Shown here: positions 10,223 through 20,500 of the stretch, one piece after another
Numbering within the stretch: position 1 is the stretch's first letter
How the letters are laid out: each line of letters opens with the position of its first letter
The notes under the pieces: model-generated
Told to the model about the DNA's origin: nothing
The model's database searches: none
What the model saw: the letters and a program-made list of their open reading frames with translations, nothing else
Position numbers and translations under genes: made by a program
Source: Symbiodinium natans
Taxonomy: Eukaryota; Sar; Dinophyceae; Suessiales; Symbiodiniaceae
Assembly (NCBI GenBank): GCA_905221605.1
Contig: CAJNDS010000349.1
Span: forward strand, 81,001-145,000
DNA: 64,000 nt
Direction: 5' to 3'

Positions 10223-11389
10223 TCATAAGTCAAGTTTCGACTCTTTCTGCCGGATGAAGCACTCCATGTTCTCGGCCAGCTGCTTGAACTTCTCCTGCTT
10301 CTCAGCCAGCTCCGCTTTCCCGTTCGGACAGCCTTCCACACCAGCTTCTTTCACCTCGGCCACCAGCCCCGAGAAGCTGTTCTTCAGCTTCCTCAGATAG
10401 GAGTCCATGGACGTGACACCCCTCTCGATGGACTGCTCAAACTGCAGGTGCTCCAGGCTGGCCGAGTTGAGCTTCACAGGCTTCTGCTGCCTGGCCTTCC
10501 GCTGCTCCTCCGCCTTTTCCGCCTCCTCGTAGAGCCTCTGCTCTTGCTCCTTTCGCACCTTTGCTGCTTCTTCCATATCCTCCTGGACACGCAGAAGCTG
10601 ACTTTCCTGGTTTGTGTTGTTCGAATGGTTCAGCAGCCTGTCAGCTTCCAGCAACGACTCGCCTCGCTCCAGGCGACTGCTCGACTGGTCCTGGAATCTG
10701 GACAGGTCCTCGCTGCGGTGCAAGTCCATTCTCTGCTTCATGCCGGCGCTCACGGAGTGCGACGACCCCAAGCGATCCTCCTGGCCGGCCCAATCCTTCA
10801 AGAGGGTCTCTCCGCGTTGAACCTTTGTGATGGCACCGGGCTTCTGCAACTCCAAGTCCCAAAGCCTCTTCACATCGGTATGCTTGCACCCTGTTACCAG
10901 GATCTCCCTGGCTGCCCAATCCTTGAACCTCCACCACTTGTCCACGTCTTCAGACTTCTGGTGTCGTGTCCTCTCCTCTGTCAATGTTCCCACAGCAGTC
11001 TCGAAGGTCCGGCGGCGAGGGCCCTCGGCTTGCCGCTCGGCGGCTTGCTTCTTGTACCATTCGGCCTTTTCCTCTGCCGTCATCTTCCCTAGGCTGGCCG
11101 AAACCTTCTCCGCATTCTCCCGGAGTTCTTTCTCCTTGGGTGTCTCATTGCTTTTGCCCTTTGTTTTTTTGCACCTCTGAAGCCACCGATCCGTGTTGGA
11201 GCAATCCAAGCACACTCGACGAAGTGCATTCCGGCCAGAGGCATGCGAAGTCTCCAATGACACTTCCACAAAGCACTTCAGGCACTTCATCTCGCTGTCA
11301 GCCATGGCGCGCAGGGCTCTGGGGGAGCGGGCTTTGGAGCTCTGGAAGATGCCTGCCTCGGTCCAACACAGCTGCGGGGTTGAGCGCAT
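10223..11389 (-). CDS. Cys-rich zinc-binding plus coiled-coil protein
   Basis: The ATG at 11389 opens the frame, and a second ATG at 11305 (MADSEMKCLKC) is an equally good start. The N terminus has a CxxC...C...CxxC pattern (CLKC, then RRVCLDCSNTDRWLQRC), consistent with a zinc ribbon. The rest is highly charged and Glu/Lys-rich, with long predicted helix (EEAAKVRKEQEQRLYEEAEKAEEQRKA split by position), so a coiled coil is likely. It ends at a stop at 10223, but splicing to the 9306-10113 exon would remove that stop. It lies between the methyltransferase gene and the E1 insertion, on the same strand. I do not recognise the family, so the zinc-binding call is inference from Cys spacing. Confidence 0.6.
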   Translation of the reverse strand: MRSTPQLCWTEAGIFQSSKARSPRALRAMADSEMKCLKCFVEVSLETSHASGRNALRRVCLDCSNTDRWLQRCKKTKGKSNETPKEKELRENAEKVSASLGKMTAEEKAEWYKKQAAERQAEGPRRRTFETAVGTLTEERTRHQKSEDVDKWWRFKDWAAREILVTGCKHTDVKRLWDLELQKPGAITKVQRGETLLKDWAGQEDRLGSSHSVSAGMKQRMDLHRSEDLSRFQDQSSSRLERGESLLEADRLLNHSNNTNQESQLLRVQEDMEEAAKVRKEQEQRLYEEAEKAEEQRKARQQKPVKLNSASLEHLQFEQSIERGVTSMDSYLRKLKNSFSGLVAEVKEAGVEGCPNGKAELAEKQEKFKQLAENMECFIRQKESKLDL

Positions 11390-11585
11390 GCACTGGTCAC
11401 ACGCTGGGCCAATCCTGACGGACAGTACACGAATGCAAAGTTAATGTCTGAAGATGTCACAAGCACACACTGCGGACGTTTTTTGTTGCTTGCAAAACTT
11501 CTGCGCGGATCGCAACAGAAGATATTCGTCGCTAGTTTTCCAATTGGTCACCAATTGATTTCAACGCACGCACGCACAGACACAC

Positions 11586-12815
11586 TCAGCGGACCCTGCG
11601 CTTCTTGGAAGCGGGTGGGGCGGCATCGGGCGCACGGCACAATTCGGCTATCTCGTGCTCTTGCAACGGGGCCTGCTGTTGAAAAGCCTGCAACTTCCCT
11701 GATGCCTTGGCCGCAATGGCCAGAGGCTCAAGCATGAGAGCCAAGGCCAACGTGTGGAAGGCGTTGCCGCACGCCTTCACACATCCTGCCTTGTGGCAGA
11801 ACATTGAGGCGAGCTCGGACTGGTGTCCTTGCAGCTGCAACCGCTCTTCTGGAACAATGAATCTATGGAACTCCATGTCCTTCCAGGACAGGCCGGCGTC
11901 GGCCCGCGACAAAACGAAGAGCAAGGGGCCCTGCGTTCGCAAAGCTGGGCACATGTCACGGTGCAATCGTGCTTTGTACAATCTGTCGGGATCTCTGTCC
12001 AATTCGACCAGCACGAGGTCGCAGGGTTCTGTGTCCTTCTTCACCAACCCCAAGTACTTCTCAAGGTTGGCCTGCTGCTTCTTCGTGAGTGTCACGGGGT
12101 CTGTGTTCGGAAGCTGTGAAAACAAGAACGATCGCAGGGTGGGCTTCTGCACACGAGCTGGTAGCCATGGATCGGGGAATGTTTTGCGGATCTCGCCGCT
12201 GGGGCAACAGTCCCGACGAAGCCCCCTGATCCAGACTCTGGTCCGGGAATGGGGAAACATGCTCCTCAAGTCCTGCACAACGTAGTCCACGACGAACCAT
12301 GGAATGGCGGCGCGAAAGTACTCCAGGGCTTCTCTCAAGAAAGCTGTCTTAGCTAACCTGCTAGAGTTTTCAATCAAGAAGAAAAGCAATGAACCTCGAT
12401 GCGCATAATGGCAAATCATCGACTGCACTTGCAGAAAGACCACGCTTCGTTCGTCGTACTCCCCCAGCTGCTTCCCGCTGGGACTCCATGGTTGGCATGG
12501 GGGTCCCGACACAATGGCTTCAACATCTCCAGTGAGGCCTTCGATGCTCAGCACAGTGATGTCCCCCTTCTCATCCAGCTGGATCTGGCGCTGGTGGTCA
12601 TTCTTGTTCTCCTGCAGCCTTCGCCTCCAAAAGCGACCAAGCGCAGGATCGATCTCGTAGACGTGGTTCCCGCACCACTCCATGCCGAGCTCGTCGCATA
12701 TGCTTTTCCATGCGCTGATTCCGGCGCAAGGCTCGCACATGGTCAAGCACCTCTCCAGGTGCATCAGCGGCATCAGCAGCCAACGGATGACCTCCGCCAG
12801 CTGAGGCTGCATCAT
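11586..12815 (-). CDS. C5-cytosine DNA methyltransferase
   Basis: The ATG at 12815 gives a 409-aa protein with the full C5-MTase motif set. Motif I is CEPCAGISAW (about 27-36) and motif II ends YEID. Motif IV is SGPPCQPWSPSGKQ, with the catalytic Cys near 107. Motif VI is FLIENSSR (about 147), motif VIII is SRTRVWIRG (about 194), and motif X is CGNAFHTLALAL (about 357). It transfers a methyl group from AdoMet to cytosine C5 in DNA. No chromodomain, BAH or helicase extension is visible, so it is a stand-alone catalytic domain. A basic SKKRRVR tail could be a nuclear signal. Its neighbours are a DDE-like protein and zinc-finger proteins on the same strand, suggesting it is cargo of a transposon. 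No lesion is seen. Confidence 0.88.
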   Translation of the reverse strand: MMQPQLAEVIRWLLMPLMHLERCLTMCEPCAGISAWKSICDELGMEWCGNHVYEIDPALGRFWRRRLQENKNDHQRQIQLDEKGDITVLSIEGLTGDVEAIVSGPPCQPWSPSGKQLGEYDERSVVFLQVQSMICHYAHRGSLLFFLIENSSRLAKTAFLREALEYFRAAIPWFVVDYVVQDLRSMFPHSRTRVWIRGLRRDCCPSGEIRKTFPDPWLPARVQKPTLRSFLFSQLPNTDPVTLTKKQQANLEKYLGLVKKDTEPCDLVLVELDRDPDRLYKARLHRDMCPALRTQGPLLFVLSRADAGLSWKDMEFHRFIVPEERLQLQGHQSELASMFCHKAGCVKACGNAFHTLALALMLEPLAIAAKASGKLQAFQQQAPLQEHEIAELCRAPDAAPPASKKRRVR

Positions 12816-13100
12816 GCCTAGCTTGCCCAGGCTGCTACTTAGTCCTAGCCACTACTGGTTGCTGCTGGAACCCACAAAGCTTTTCGGGTGACTTGCATGC
12901 TGTCGTCGCTGTCGTTGCCCTGCTCTCATGAACAAACCCTCAGCAAGATTTGTTTCGCGACTTTTTCTTCTGTGCTTCTCCCTGCCTGGAACCTCAGCTT
13001 GAAGCAAGGCTCCAGCTGGAACTACAAACAAAAGCTCGCCGGGCCTGGTTCACAGGTCAACCATATGAAGCAGGCCTGCGCCCAAGTCCCACAGGACCCT
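12816..13100. other. Intergenic, no gene seen
   Basis: No supported ORF and no obvious repeat. It probably holds the leader of the methyltransferase gene. Confidence 0.4.
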
Positions 13101-13103
13101 GCT

Positions 13104-13157
13104 GACCGGCCTGGATTGCTCGGTGCGAGATTGACGCACCGAGCCATCCAGGCCGTC
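13104..13157. repeat. Long hairpin 1
   Basis: Arms 13104-13127 and 13135-13157 are near-perfect reverse complements around a 7-base loop. GC-rich. Confidence 0.8.
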
Positions 13158-13209
13158 CAGCTGGAACCCGTGAGAACCGAGTGCGTGGCAACTGGCAACT
13201 CCGTGCTCG

Positions 13210-13260
13210 CCGGCCTGGATCGCCGGGTGCGACACTGTCGCGCCCGGCGATCCCGGCCGG
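13210..13260. repeat. Long hairpin 2
   Basis: Arms 13210-13233 and 13237-13260 pair with about two or three mismatches around a 3-base loop. The stem core (GGATCGCCGGG) is GC-rich. Confidence 0.8.
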
Positions 13261-13440
13261 TTCTGTGCGAATTCTGAAAGCACACGCTGACGTGCCTGCG
13301 GCGCCCGTTGCAGCACAACGGGCGCTGCAGGCACGCCAGCGTGGACTGCGGTTCTGTGCGAATTCTGAAAGCACACGCTGACGTGCCTGCGGCGCCCGTT
13401 GCAGCACAACGGGCGCTGCAGGCACGCCAGCGTGGACTGG
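13258..13440. repeat. Two tandem 91-bp units, each a 28-bp hairpin
   Basis: Unit 1 has arms 13283-13310 and 13316-13343. Unit 2 has arms 13374-13401 and 13407-13434. Both have the 5-base loop cagca and only two mismatches in each stem. Each unit is preceded by ttctgtgcgaattctgaaag. Confidence 0.88.
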
Positions 13441-13650
13441 GACTGGGCCTGTAATCTCTCAGCGATCAGCAACTCAGAATTTTTTTTGCACTTGGTGAGC
13501 CGACAAACGGCCCGTGCACAGATCCAGGAGCCCACTCCGTCTCGGTATTGCCGCTGTCAACTTTGCCAGAACGATGCATAGGCTCAAGCTCCAGGTCCTG
13601 CAAGAAAACCAGTCTGAAACAGACTGACTCTGCAAAAGCAAGACCATAAG

Positions 13651-13826
13651 AATGGTGGCTGCAGCATGTGCGTCTCAAATCAATGACTGGACACCCACAT
13701 GCTGCAGCCACCATTGTCATTGGCTCCCGTGCTCCAGCTCCATGACTGCCAACACCATAAGAATGGTGGCTGCAGCACGTGCGTCTCGAATCAATGACTC
13801 GACACCCACATGCTGCAGCCACCATT
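13651..13826. repeat. Two tandem inverted repeats, period 111 bp
   Basis: First: a perfect 20-bp stem (13651-13670 with 13696-13715) around a 25-base loop. Second: 13762-13781 with 13807-13826, 19 of 20 paired. The stem is AATGGTGGCTGCAGCATGTG. Confidence 0.88.
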
Positions 13827-13897
13827 GTCATTGGCGCCCGTGCTCCAGCCCCAGATTGCTCCAGCCCATAAGTGCTCCAGACTCCAGCCCACGACTG

Positions 13898-14135
13898 TTC
13901 CAGGGTCCAGCCCCCGAAAAAATCCACACCAGTGAACAAGCAATGCTAAACAGACTGCTCATAAGTGCTCCAGACACGCCAGACCCAATGAAAAAGCCAT
14001 TGCTCGCGCCACTGCTCCAGGGTCCAGCCCCCGAAAAAATCCACACCAGTCAACAAACAATGCCAAGCAGACTGCTCCAGCCCATACGTGCTCCAGACAC
14101 GCCAGACCCAATCAGAAAGCCATTGCTCGTGGCGT
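13898..14135. repeat. Tandem repeat, about 117-bp period, two copies
   Basis: The segment ggtccagcccccgaaaaaat starts at 13904 and again at 14021, with flanking text repeated and a few substitutions and indels. Confidence 0.85.
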
Positions 14136-14151
14136 ACTTTCAGCGTTGCTG

Positions 14152-14204
14152 GGGTTTAGGGTTCCGGGTTTAGGGTTTAGGGTTCGGGGTTTAGGGTTTA
14201 GGGT
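14152..14204. repeat. Interstitial telomere-like repeat (TTTAGGG)
   Basis: Imperfect head-to-tail copies of GGGTTTA, some with ttcc or ttcg variants. TTTAGGG is the telomere repeat reported for dinoflagellates. The tract lies inside the gene cluster, far from any chromosome end visible here. Confidence 0.85.
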
Positions 14205-14474
14205 GTGTGATTGGTGGTTGAAGGTAAAAAAAGAGGCGCGACATGGTCTGAGCCAGGTCAAACGCACATTTTCACTCGCAACACTACATTTTGCACCATG
14301 AATGGGGCAGCCTCCAGCAATCACATGCACCGCATGGTCTTTCCCTCTTTGCAAGCCACAAAACACACATGTTCACTCGAAACACCCTATTTTGCACCAC
14401 ACATGTCGCAAGAGAGCTGCGAAACCGAAACAGAGAGGGAAAAACACAGGAACGACAACAGAAACGAAGTGAGC

Positions 14475-14871
14475 GAGGAGAGCGACACCGGGAGCGACGG
14501 GAGCGACACGGGGAGCGACGTGAGCGACACAGGGAGCGACAACGGGAGCGACGGGAGCGACACGGGGAGCGACGGGAGCGACACGGGGAGCGACGGGAGC
14601 GACACAGGGAGCGACGGGAGCGACACAGGGAGCGACGGGAGCGACACAGGGAGCGACGGGAGCGACACGGGGAGCGACGGGAGCGACACGGGGAGCGACG
14701 GGAGCGACACGGGGAGCGACACGGGAGCGACGGGAGCGACAAGGGGAGCGACGGGAGCGACACGGGGAGCGACACGGGGAACGACGGGAGCGACAAGGGG
14801 AGCGACGGGAGCGACAAGGGGAACGACGGGAGCGACAAGGGGAGCGACGGGAGCGACAAAGGGAGCGACAC
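14475..14871. repeat. GC-rich minisatellite (9/12/21-bp units)
   Basis: Built from gggagcgac and acggggagcgac, giving 21-bp higher-order units. All three plus frames and the minus frames stay open across it (GSDTGSDGSD-type and RSRR-type translations). The ORFs over it are therefore a product of composition and not evidence of a gene. Confidence 0.92.
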
Positions 14872-15156
14872 AAGAAACAACAAAACACATGCACAACACA
14901 AGCCCCCACCCCCACTCGGGCATTTATGCCTTTTTTTCGGCCTGCGCTCGCCTGAAGGCTCCCAAACATGCTTCTGCGACCAATTTTCCGGCTTCAAGCC
15001 CGAATCGGCCGCCCATATGGTACAACGCAGTGCCTGGCAGTGCCTGGAAGGCCTGACTCAGCTGCCGCCCTGCTTCGCTTTGCAAAAACTGAACTCAGGT
15101 GGTGCTTGGAGGGCCTCTCTGTCCTGACTGAGCTGTTTCTCAGCGTCTTGGGCCCG

Positions 15157-16272
15157 TCACACTACCACCACCACTGCCGCCACTGCCATAGGACGACCGA
15201 ACCAATCTACCGGCCGCATCAAGCAAGTCAGCGACCGCTTCAGCGTCTGGATGCCTGCCCCCTGCGCCTGCGGCGTGGCCTTGGGATGGATCTGGTCCCG
15301 GTGGTGGCATTGGGCCAGCCGGTCCCTCACCTCCGCCGGGTCTGAGGCTGCGGCTCCGGCTGCGCGGCGTTGCTTCACGGGTTTCGACGGCCCGCCCTCC
15401 AAGGTCGCATGCTTGGACTGCCAGTGCTGCCAGTACGAATAGTCCGAGGCAAACGCCATCCTGCATGCTATGCAGATAATGGCTGCCTCGCCGCCGCTGC
15501 CGCCGCTGCCGCGAGCCACCTCGGACCTGCTTCGGAGCAAGAGAGCTTGGCCGCCGCGGACCTCGTCCGAATCTCTGCCCTCCCTGGGCTGGCGCTTCTT
15601 GGAACCGGCCTCTGTCTGGGGCTGGTGCTTCTTGGCACTGGCCTCGCTGGCCTCCGCGTGCTGCTTGCTGGTCTGGCGCTTCTTGGCACCGTGCTCCGCG
15701 TCCTGGGCCTCGTCCTCGTCCTCGGCCGCACGCAAGTTGATGTTGAGCTCCACCTGCTTCGCTTTGCAGTGGGCTGAACTCAGCTGGTGGTTGCGCAGGC
15801 CATGCTTCACCACCCACCTGCCGCACAGCGGGCACTGAATCTTCTGCCACCACTGCAGACCTCCCTCCGGCTGCTGCGGCTCCTCTGACTTCTGTGGCTC
15901 CTGTGACTTCTGCGGCTCCTGCGCCTTCTGGCGGCTGTCGGGCTTCGGGGCCGTGCTTTTTGGCGGTGTCATCGGGCTTGCGCTGCCGCGAGCCTGCTGC
16001 GGGACGGCGCCCTTTTTCGGCATTGCCTTGGTCTTCACGGGATTGGCTTTGCCGGGCGCGGGCGGCGCGGGCTGCACGGTGCCAGTGGCTATTGACCACG
16101 ACCCCGGCGGCTTGTTTGGCCCGCTGGCATCACTCCCGACGATTGTCTGCGGCGCCAGACTCCCTGCCTTCGAAAGCAAGGTGCCCGTGCGTGTGGCCCG
16201 GGTTTCCTCGGTCTCCGACTCGGAGCTGCTGCGACGACCTGCACAGGGGGCAAAATACATAAGGAAACGCAA
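15157..16272 (-). CDS. Two-finger C2H2-like protein with low-complexity linkers
   Basis: The frame runs 371 aa. A probable splice acceptor (ccctgtgcag) near 16235 suggests the exon starts at GRRSSSESETEE and that the ATG at 16272 may be intronic. The N-terminal half is Pro/Lys/Ala-rich, with QKAQEPQKSQEPQKSEEPQQ repeats. A first zinc finger is CPLCGRWVVKHGLRNHQLSS followed by AHC. A second is CIACRMAFASDYSYWQHW followed by QSKH. The segment between them is charged and Ala/Glu-rich. The C terminus after SDPAEVRDRL is Ser/Ala/Val-rich and uncertain. It lies between the DDE-like gene and the methyltransferase gene on the same strand. DNA or RNA binding is inferred from the fingers only. Confidence 0.6.
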   Translation of the reverse strand: MRFLMYFAPCAGRRSSSESETEETRATRTGTLLSKAGSLAPQTIVGSDASGPNKPPGSWSIATGTVQPAPPAPGKANPVKTKAMPKKGAVPQQARGSASPMTPPKSTAPKPDSRQKAQEPQKSQEPQKSEEPQQPEGGLQWWQKIQCPLCGRWVVKHGLRNHQLSSAHCKAKQVELNINLRAAEDEDEAQDAEHGAKKRQTSKQHAEASEASAKKHQPQTEAGSKKRQPREGRDSDEVRGGQALLLRSRSEVARGSGGSGGEAAIICIACRMAFASDYSYWQHWQSKHATLEGGPSKPVKQRRAAGAAASDPAEVRDRLAQCHHRDQIHPKATPQAQGAGIQTLKRSLTCLMRPVDWFGRPMAVAAVVVVV

Positions 16273-17400
16273 AAATTTACAGGCCAGACCCTTACAAGGG
16301 GCTTCTTAGCTTATTGTTAACGCTTGCTGCCAGACACAAACAAGAACCCATGCTTCTCGAGCACACACGCAGTATCCCGGAGGACTGCGCGGCTTTCGAG
16401 ACTGGGTGTTGCTTGTTGTGCTGGCTGCTCTCGAGCACACACGCAGTATCCCGGAGGACTGCGCGGCTTTCGAGACCGGGTGTTGCTTGTTGTGCTTCCT
16501 GGGGGAAAACAAAGGATCCCAGAAAACTATAGCAACCCCTATCATAGCCCTATCCCCTGTCCTTATCCCCACATGTAATCTCACAGCGTCTCACAGGCTT
16601 TCGGGCCCTCGGGAGCCTCGCCTCGGCTGTCGCTGCGGGGCATGGTCCTCACACGGCAGAATTTCTTTTTGTTTGGGACGGGCTGGGGGCGGGGTCCTTG
16701 TCGGTGTGCCAGGCGGGGAGGTTCGTGGGGCTGCTTTGCTGTTTTGGGCCAAAAAGTGTGGCATGAGACGAAAGCGCTGCAACAACATGTTCATGCTGGG
16801 CTTGGACAAGGTGGCTAAGAAACATGCAAATCATGAAAATCAAGCTCTCCCCCCCCCTTCCCCCAAAAGAAAAACGAAAGGCCGACCCTGCTGTTTTGCA
16901 CTTTCCGAGCCACATGCGGTAGTCATGGCATGCACGCAATTCCGTTGCAACTGCAGTCTGCAATCGCTTGAGTAATTACGGGTCCCTGTGCAGCCACCAC
17001 CTCCACCACCAAACATCTTGCTCCCCCAATGTAGTCTTCATCCAGCACCATCTCCACACGCCGATCTTGGGCGGAGATCGCGTTCGCGATCGGCCTCTCT
17101 GACCTCTCTCAGTCTTCTCCTCTGCGCGGGTGTCGATGGCGTCGCCTGCTCCGGCGGCGTCGTCTGCTTGCCGCGCATTCGTCGCGCGTGCACTGGGAGG
17201 GGTGCGACTGCGGGCAAGCCGAGGCATTCGCGTGGCTGCGATGGGACGCACAGAATTCTGTCGAGCAATGCAGCTGCGGCAGCCAGTAGCTGTCACCAAC
17301 AAGCTGCGTTTCCACCTTTGCAGATGTATATGTGTATAGATCTATGTCTTTACAGTTTGCGTTTCCCTCAATATATACACACATGTTCTGCACAAATGTC
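16273..17400. other. Intergenic region between the zinc-finger and DDE-like genes
   Basis: Apart from the tandem duplication at 16356-16497, I see no supported gene. Short ORFs at 16649-16963 and 16976-17302 look like frame shadows. Confidence 0.4.
16356..16497. repeat. Tandem duplication, 74-bp unit
   Basis: Copies 16356-16429 and 16430-16497 (ctcgagcacacacgcagtat...) differ by about one base, with a final divergence. Confidence 0.9.
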
Positions 17401-17492
17401 TTTATGTGTACATATATATATATATGTACATATGTCTATGTATATATATATATATACCTACACATATACACACATATCTATGTACATATATG
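17401..17492. repeat. TA/CATA-rich microsatellite
   Basis: Alternating tatata and acatatg runs. It lies just 3' of the stop codon of the DDE-like gene at 17539. Confidence 0.85.
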
Positions 17493-17538
17493 GATGTCGG
17501 CCTTTCTCGAAACAAGACACATGATGCTCCCTTCGCAA

Positions 17539-20500
17539 TCAAGAACTATGTTGCAGGTGCAGCATGCACGCAATCTGGGCCTGCGTCGGCCTCATGCGCA
17601 CATGCTCCTCGGCATTTGCTTCTGTGGCCATGTTTGCCCACGCAAGTAGCTTCGCCACAGACTCAGATTGGCCCAAGTCATCCACGAAGAGATACAGTCT
17701 GCACGCTTTGCTGTGCAGGGGGCACTGTGCAAAACATCGCAGACGGCCGCTTGCATGACTGTAGTGGTCAAAATAGACTTTGAGATCCAGACCCGGCACC
17801 CTGGACTCCACAGGCGGCAAAGGCCGCAGCACGGGACGATTCAGGGAGGGCTCTTTCTCTTCGACAGCTTCCTGCTGCACCCAGGCCCGCAGGTCCTGCA
17901 AAGCGGGGACATCTTCCGGAGGTTCTCCAACCTCCTCGTCCTCTTCGTCTCGCAAAGCTTGAGCTAGATGAGCCACACGGCGACCCGGCTTCTTGGCTCC
18001 AGCAAAAAAGGTTTTAAGCTCACTGCAACTCTGCCCTGCAACATGACTCAAGTCGCTCTCCTTCAGGAGATGATCATAGTACGACTGGGCCATGCCGTGC
18101 CATATTTCCTTCAGGTTCCCTGGCTTTTGAAAAATCCAAGGGGCCATGAACAAAGCCTTCAAGTGAGACTCGGAAAGAGCCAAAACCTTGACGGGCAGTG
18201 TGCACGGCACGTCGGTCTTGTTCAATTTCTCCGGAGTGCTCCTGAAGGGTTGCAGCCATTGCCAGCCCGTTCGCAGCAAACCTCGAATAAACTCAAGTTT
18301 GTTCGTTCCCTTCCGGCGCGAACGCTTTTGCAAGTCGACACGAGCGTGGGACAATGGGAGAGGATCGCGCCAAATGGTTTTCGGCAGCAACAAGAACGGA
18401 GCCACGAGAGCAACATGAAGCTCCCCAAAGCAATCGGTTCTGGTCCTGACCAGCCGCCTCTCCGCAAGACGCAACAGAGAGGACATGGCAACATTCTGCT
18501 CTGTCGCAAGCGACAGCAGCGGCGTCTCCGAGGCGCCCATGGCTCCAACCCGAACCAAGGCATCTGCTGCCAGCAGCTCCTCTTTGCTCAGGTTCAACGT
18601 TGCAAGGCTGGACACACGCAGCTCATCCTGGGGGAGTTCAGCCAAGGCATTCGCCTGCAGGAACAAGGCATCATTCATTACATCCTGTCTCAAGGCATCC
18701 AACATCGTGTCGTCGTCTACCAGAGTTTCTAGGAAGTCAGGTGGCCTGCTCGGGATCATGTCCGTGTCCGGTCCGGGAAGGGCCTGCTGCAACTCCATCG
18801 TAAGTCCTGCAGCCTCGGCCGTCCAAACAGAGACCTGCTGACACATCTCAATGATTGTGTCGGCCGTGCAGGAACGTCGCAAATCCAACAACGTCACTGT
18901 CGAACCGACACCGCAGACCTCAACGGCGTCCACATGACCCGCCTCGTTTTTCAGCAGTCGAACATCCGCGAACTGCTGCACCAGCATCGTGCTTCTGCTC
19001 CTGGGACCTGCTGCTGCACCCTGCGAAACTGCTGTGCGATTCTCGGGCCGAGCATCAACAACCTGGCAGTAAACCACATTTCCTGATGCCAGGTCAGCAA
19101 GGACCACCTCATCTCCACCAAAAGCTTCCTGGAGAACCTGGTCGTTCAGGTCGTCGTCCTCATCCAAGTCTTCCTCTTCGCGCATGGCCGCGTCCTCGTC
19201 GGCCAGCTTCGAGAAGATTGCCTCAGGGAAGGAACACAGTGTGCCGTTGCTGAGTTGCTGCTTGAGAAAGCTGATCCACTGCTTGTGCCCTGGCTTCGGC
19301 TCCTCGTCTGTTTTCTGCACATCTCGCAATGCCGCACGGAACGCAGCCACGGAGACCTCCTGCTCGGCAGTGTCTTGGAAATGATCTGCCTCCGCATAGC
19401 AGTAACAACGTGCAAGCTTTTGTGGAACAGTGAGCAAGGCAATCTCTGCGGGCGACATGACATGGCCCAACAAGTCCACCCAGAGACCCTTGCGACTCCA
19501 ATTCTTCATGACATACGCTTTCTGGGCGCCGCTGTCAGTCACCATAGGTAGCACCTGGCTCCGCCTCTGCCGCGCGCACGTCACTGGTGGGCTTGCCTTC
19601 GTGAAACCACGGCGAAAAGCCCACTTGATACCCCGATGCTGCGACTCCAGAAAACGTTCTGCCATTGGACACCAGGCTCTTTCTTGAACTTCCGTGAATG
19701 CCAAGGGAAATTCACGAAGAGATCTCAAGTCTGACGCTGTGATGTCTTGTCGAGCAAACTGCGACAGCTGCTGGCTCTCAGCACTTTGCTTCCCAAGAAG
19801 AAACACACTGATGGGATCCATGGTGGCGCCAGACGACACAGCCTCAGCATAGTCCCGGAAGCAAGATGCGGCAAACTCTATCGCCTGAGGCAACGTTTTG
19901 TCCACATACAGTCGAAAGACGCCTGCCACTTTAAAGGGCAGCTTCTGGCACCAAGAAAACTTGTCCCGCAGGACAGCTTGCAAGTTCTGCCGGACAAGGC
20001 CATCTGTACGAAGAATGCTGTTGACAAGTGCTCGGTCAAAATGAAGAAATGCCTGGTTCATATCTTCCGTGTCTGCTCTAGCCAGTATGTCCAGAAACTG
20101 TTGAGGCCCGTCCCAAGCCAGCACACACAGACGCTTGCCCTTCCAAGGACAGAGGGTGCCTGGCCTGGACAAGTCCGTGTCACGCTCCAGGAGCCTCTTG
20201 GCTACGCGGGCACGGGATTGCCTGAACGAAGCCTCTTTCTCGTGACAGAAGCATCCCTCGAGCCACCTAGAGCATGCACCAACAGCACCACTCATGACAC
20301 AGGTCCACAAAGTCATGGCACGGTTCGTGTCGCTCGCAAGTGCTGCCTGAATGGTTGCTGCTAGTTTTTTTTCGGAATCTCCCAAAGATCCTTCGTGCCA
20401 TTTGTCTTTCAGGATGGGCCCAACCTCCTTCCAGTATTTGGCGCAGTATTCGATGGACTCCCAACGCCAATCAAGCACGGCAACGTCCAGACTCCGAATG

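Noticed and set aside
13104-13440. Hairpins as intrinsic transcription terminators
   Set aside because: There is no U tract after the stems, and the surrounding genome is eukaryotic.
14475-14871. CRISPR-like regular repeats
   Set aside because: Units are contiguous without unique spacers, and the genome is eukaryotic. It is a minisatellite.
14211-15127. Long ORFs in several frames over 14.2-15.1 kb (GSDTGSDGSD or RSRRSPCRS proteins)
   Set aside because: They exist only because the minisatellite has no stop codons in any frame. No conserved sequence outside the repeat.
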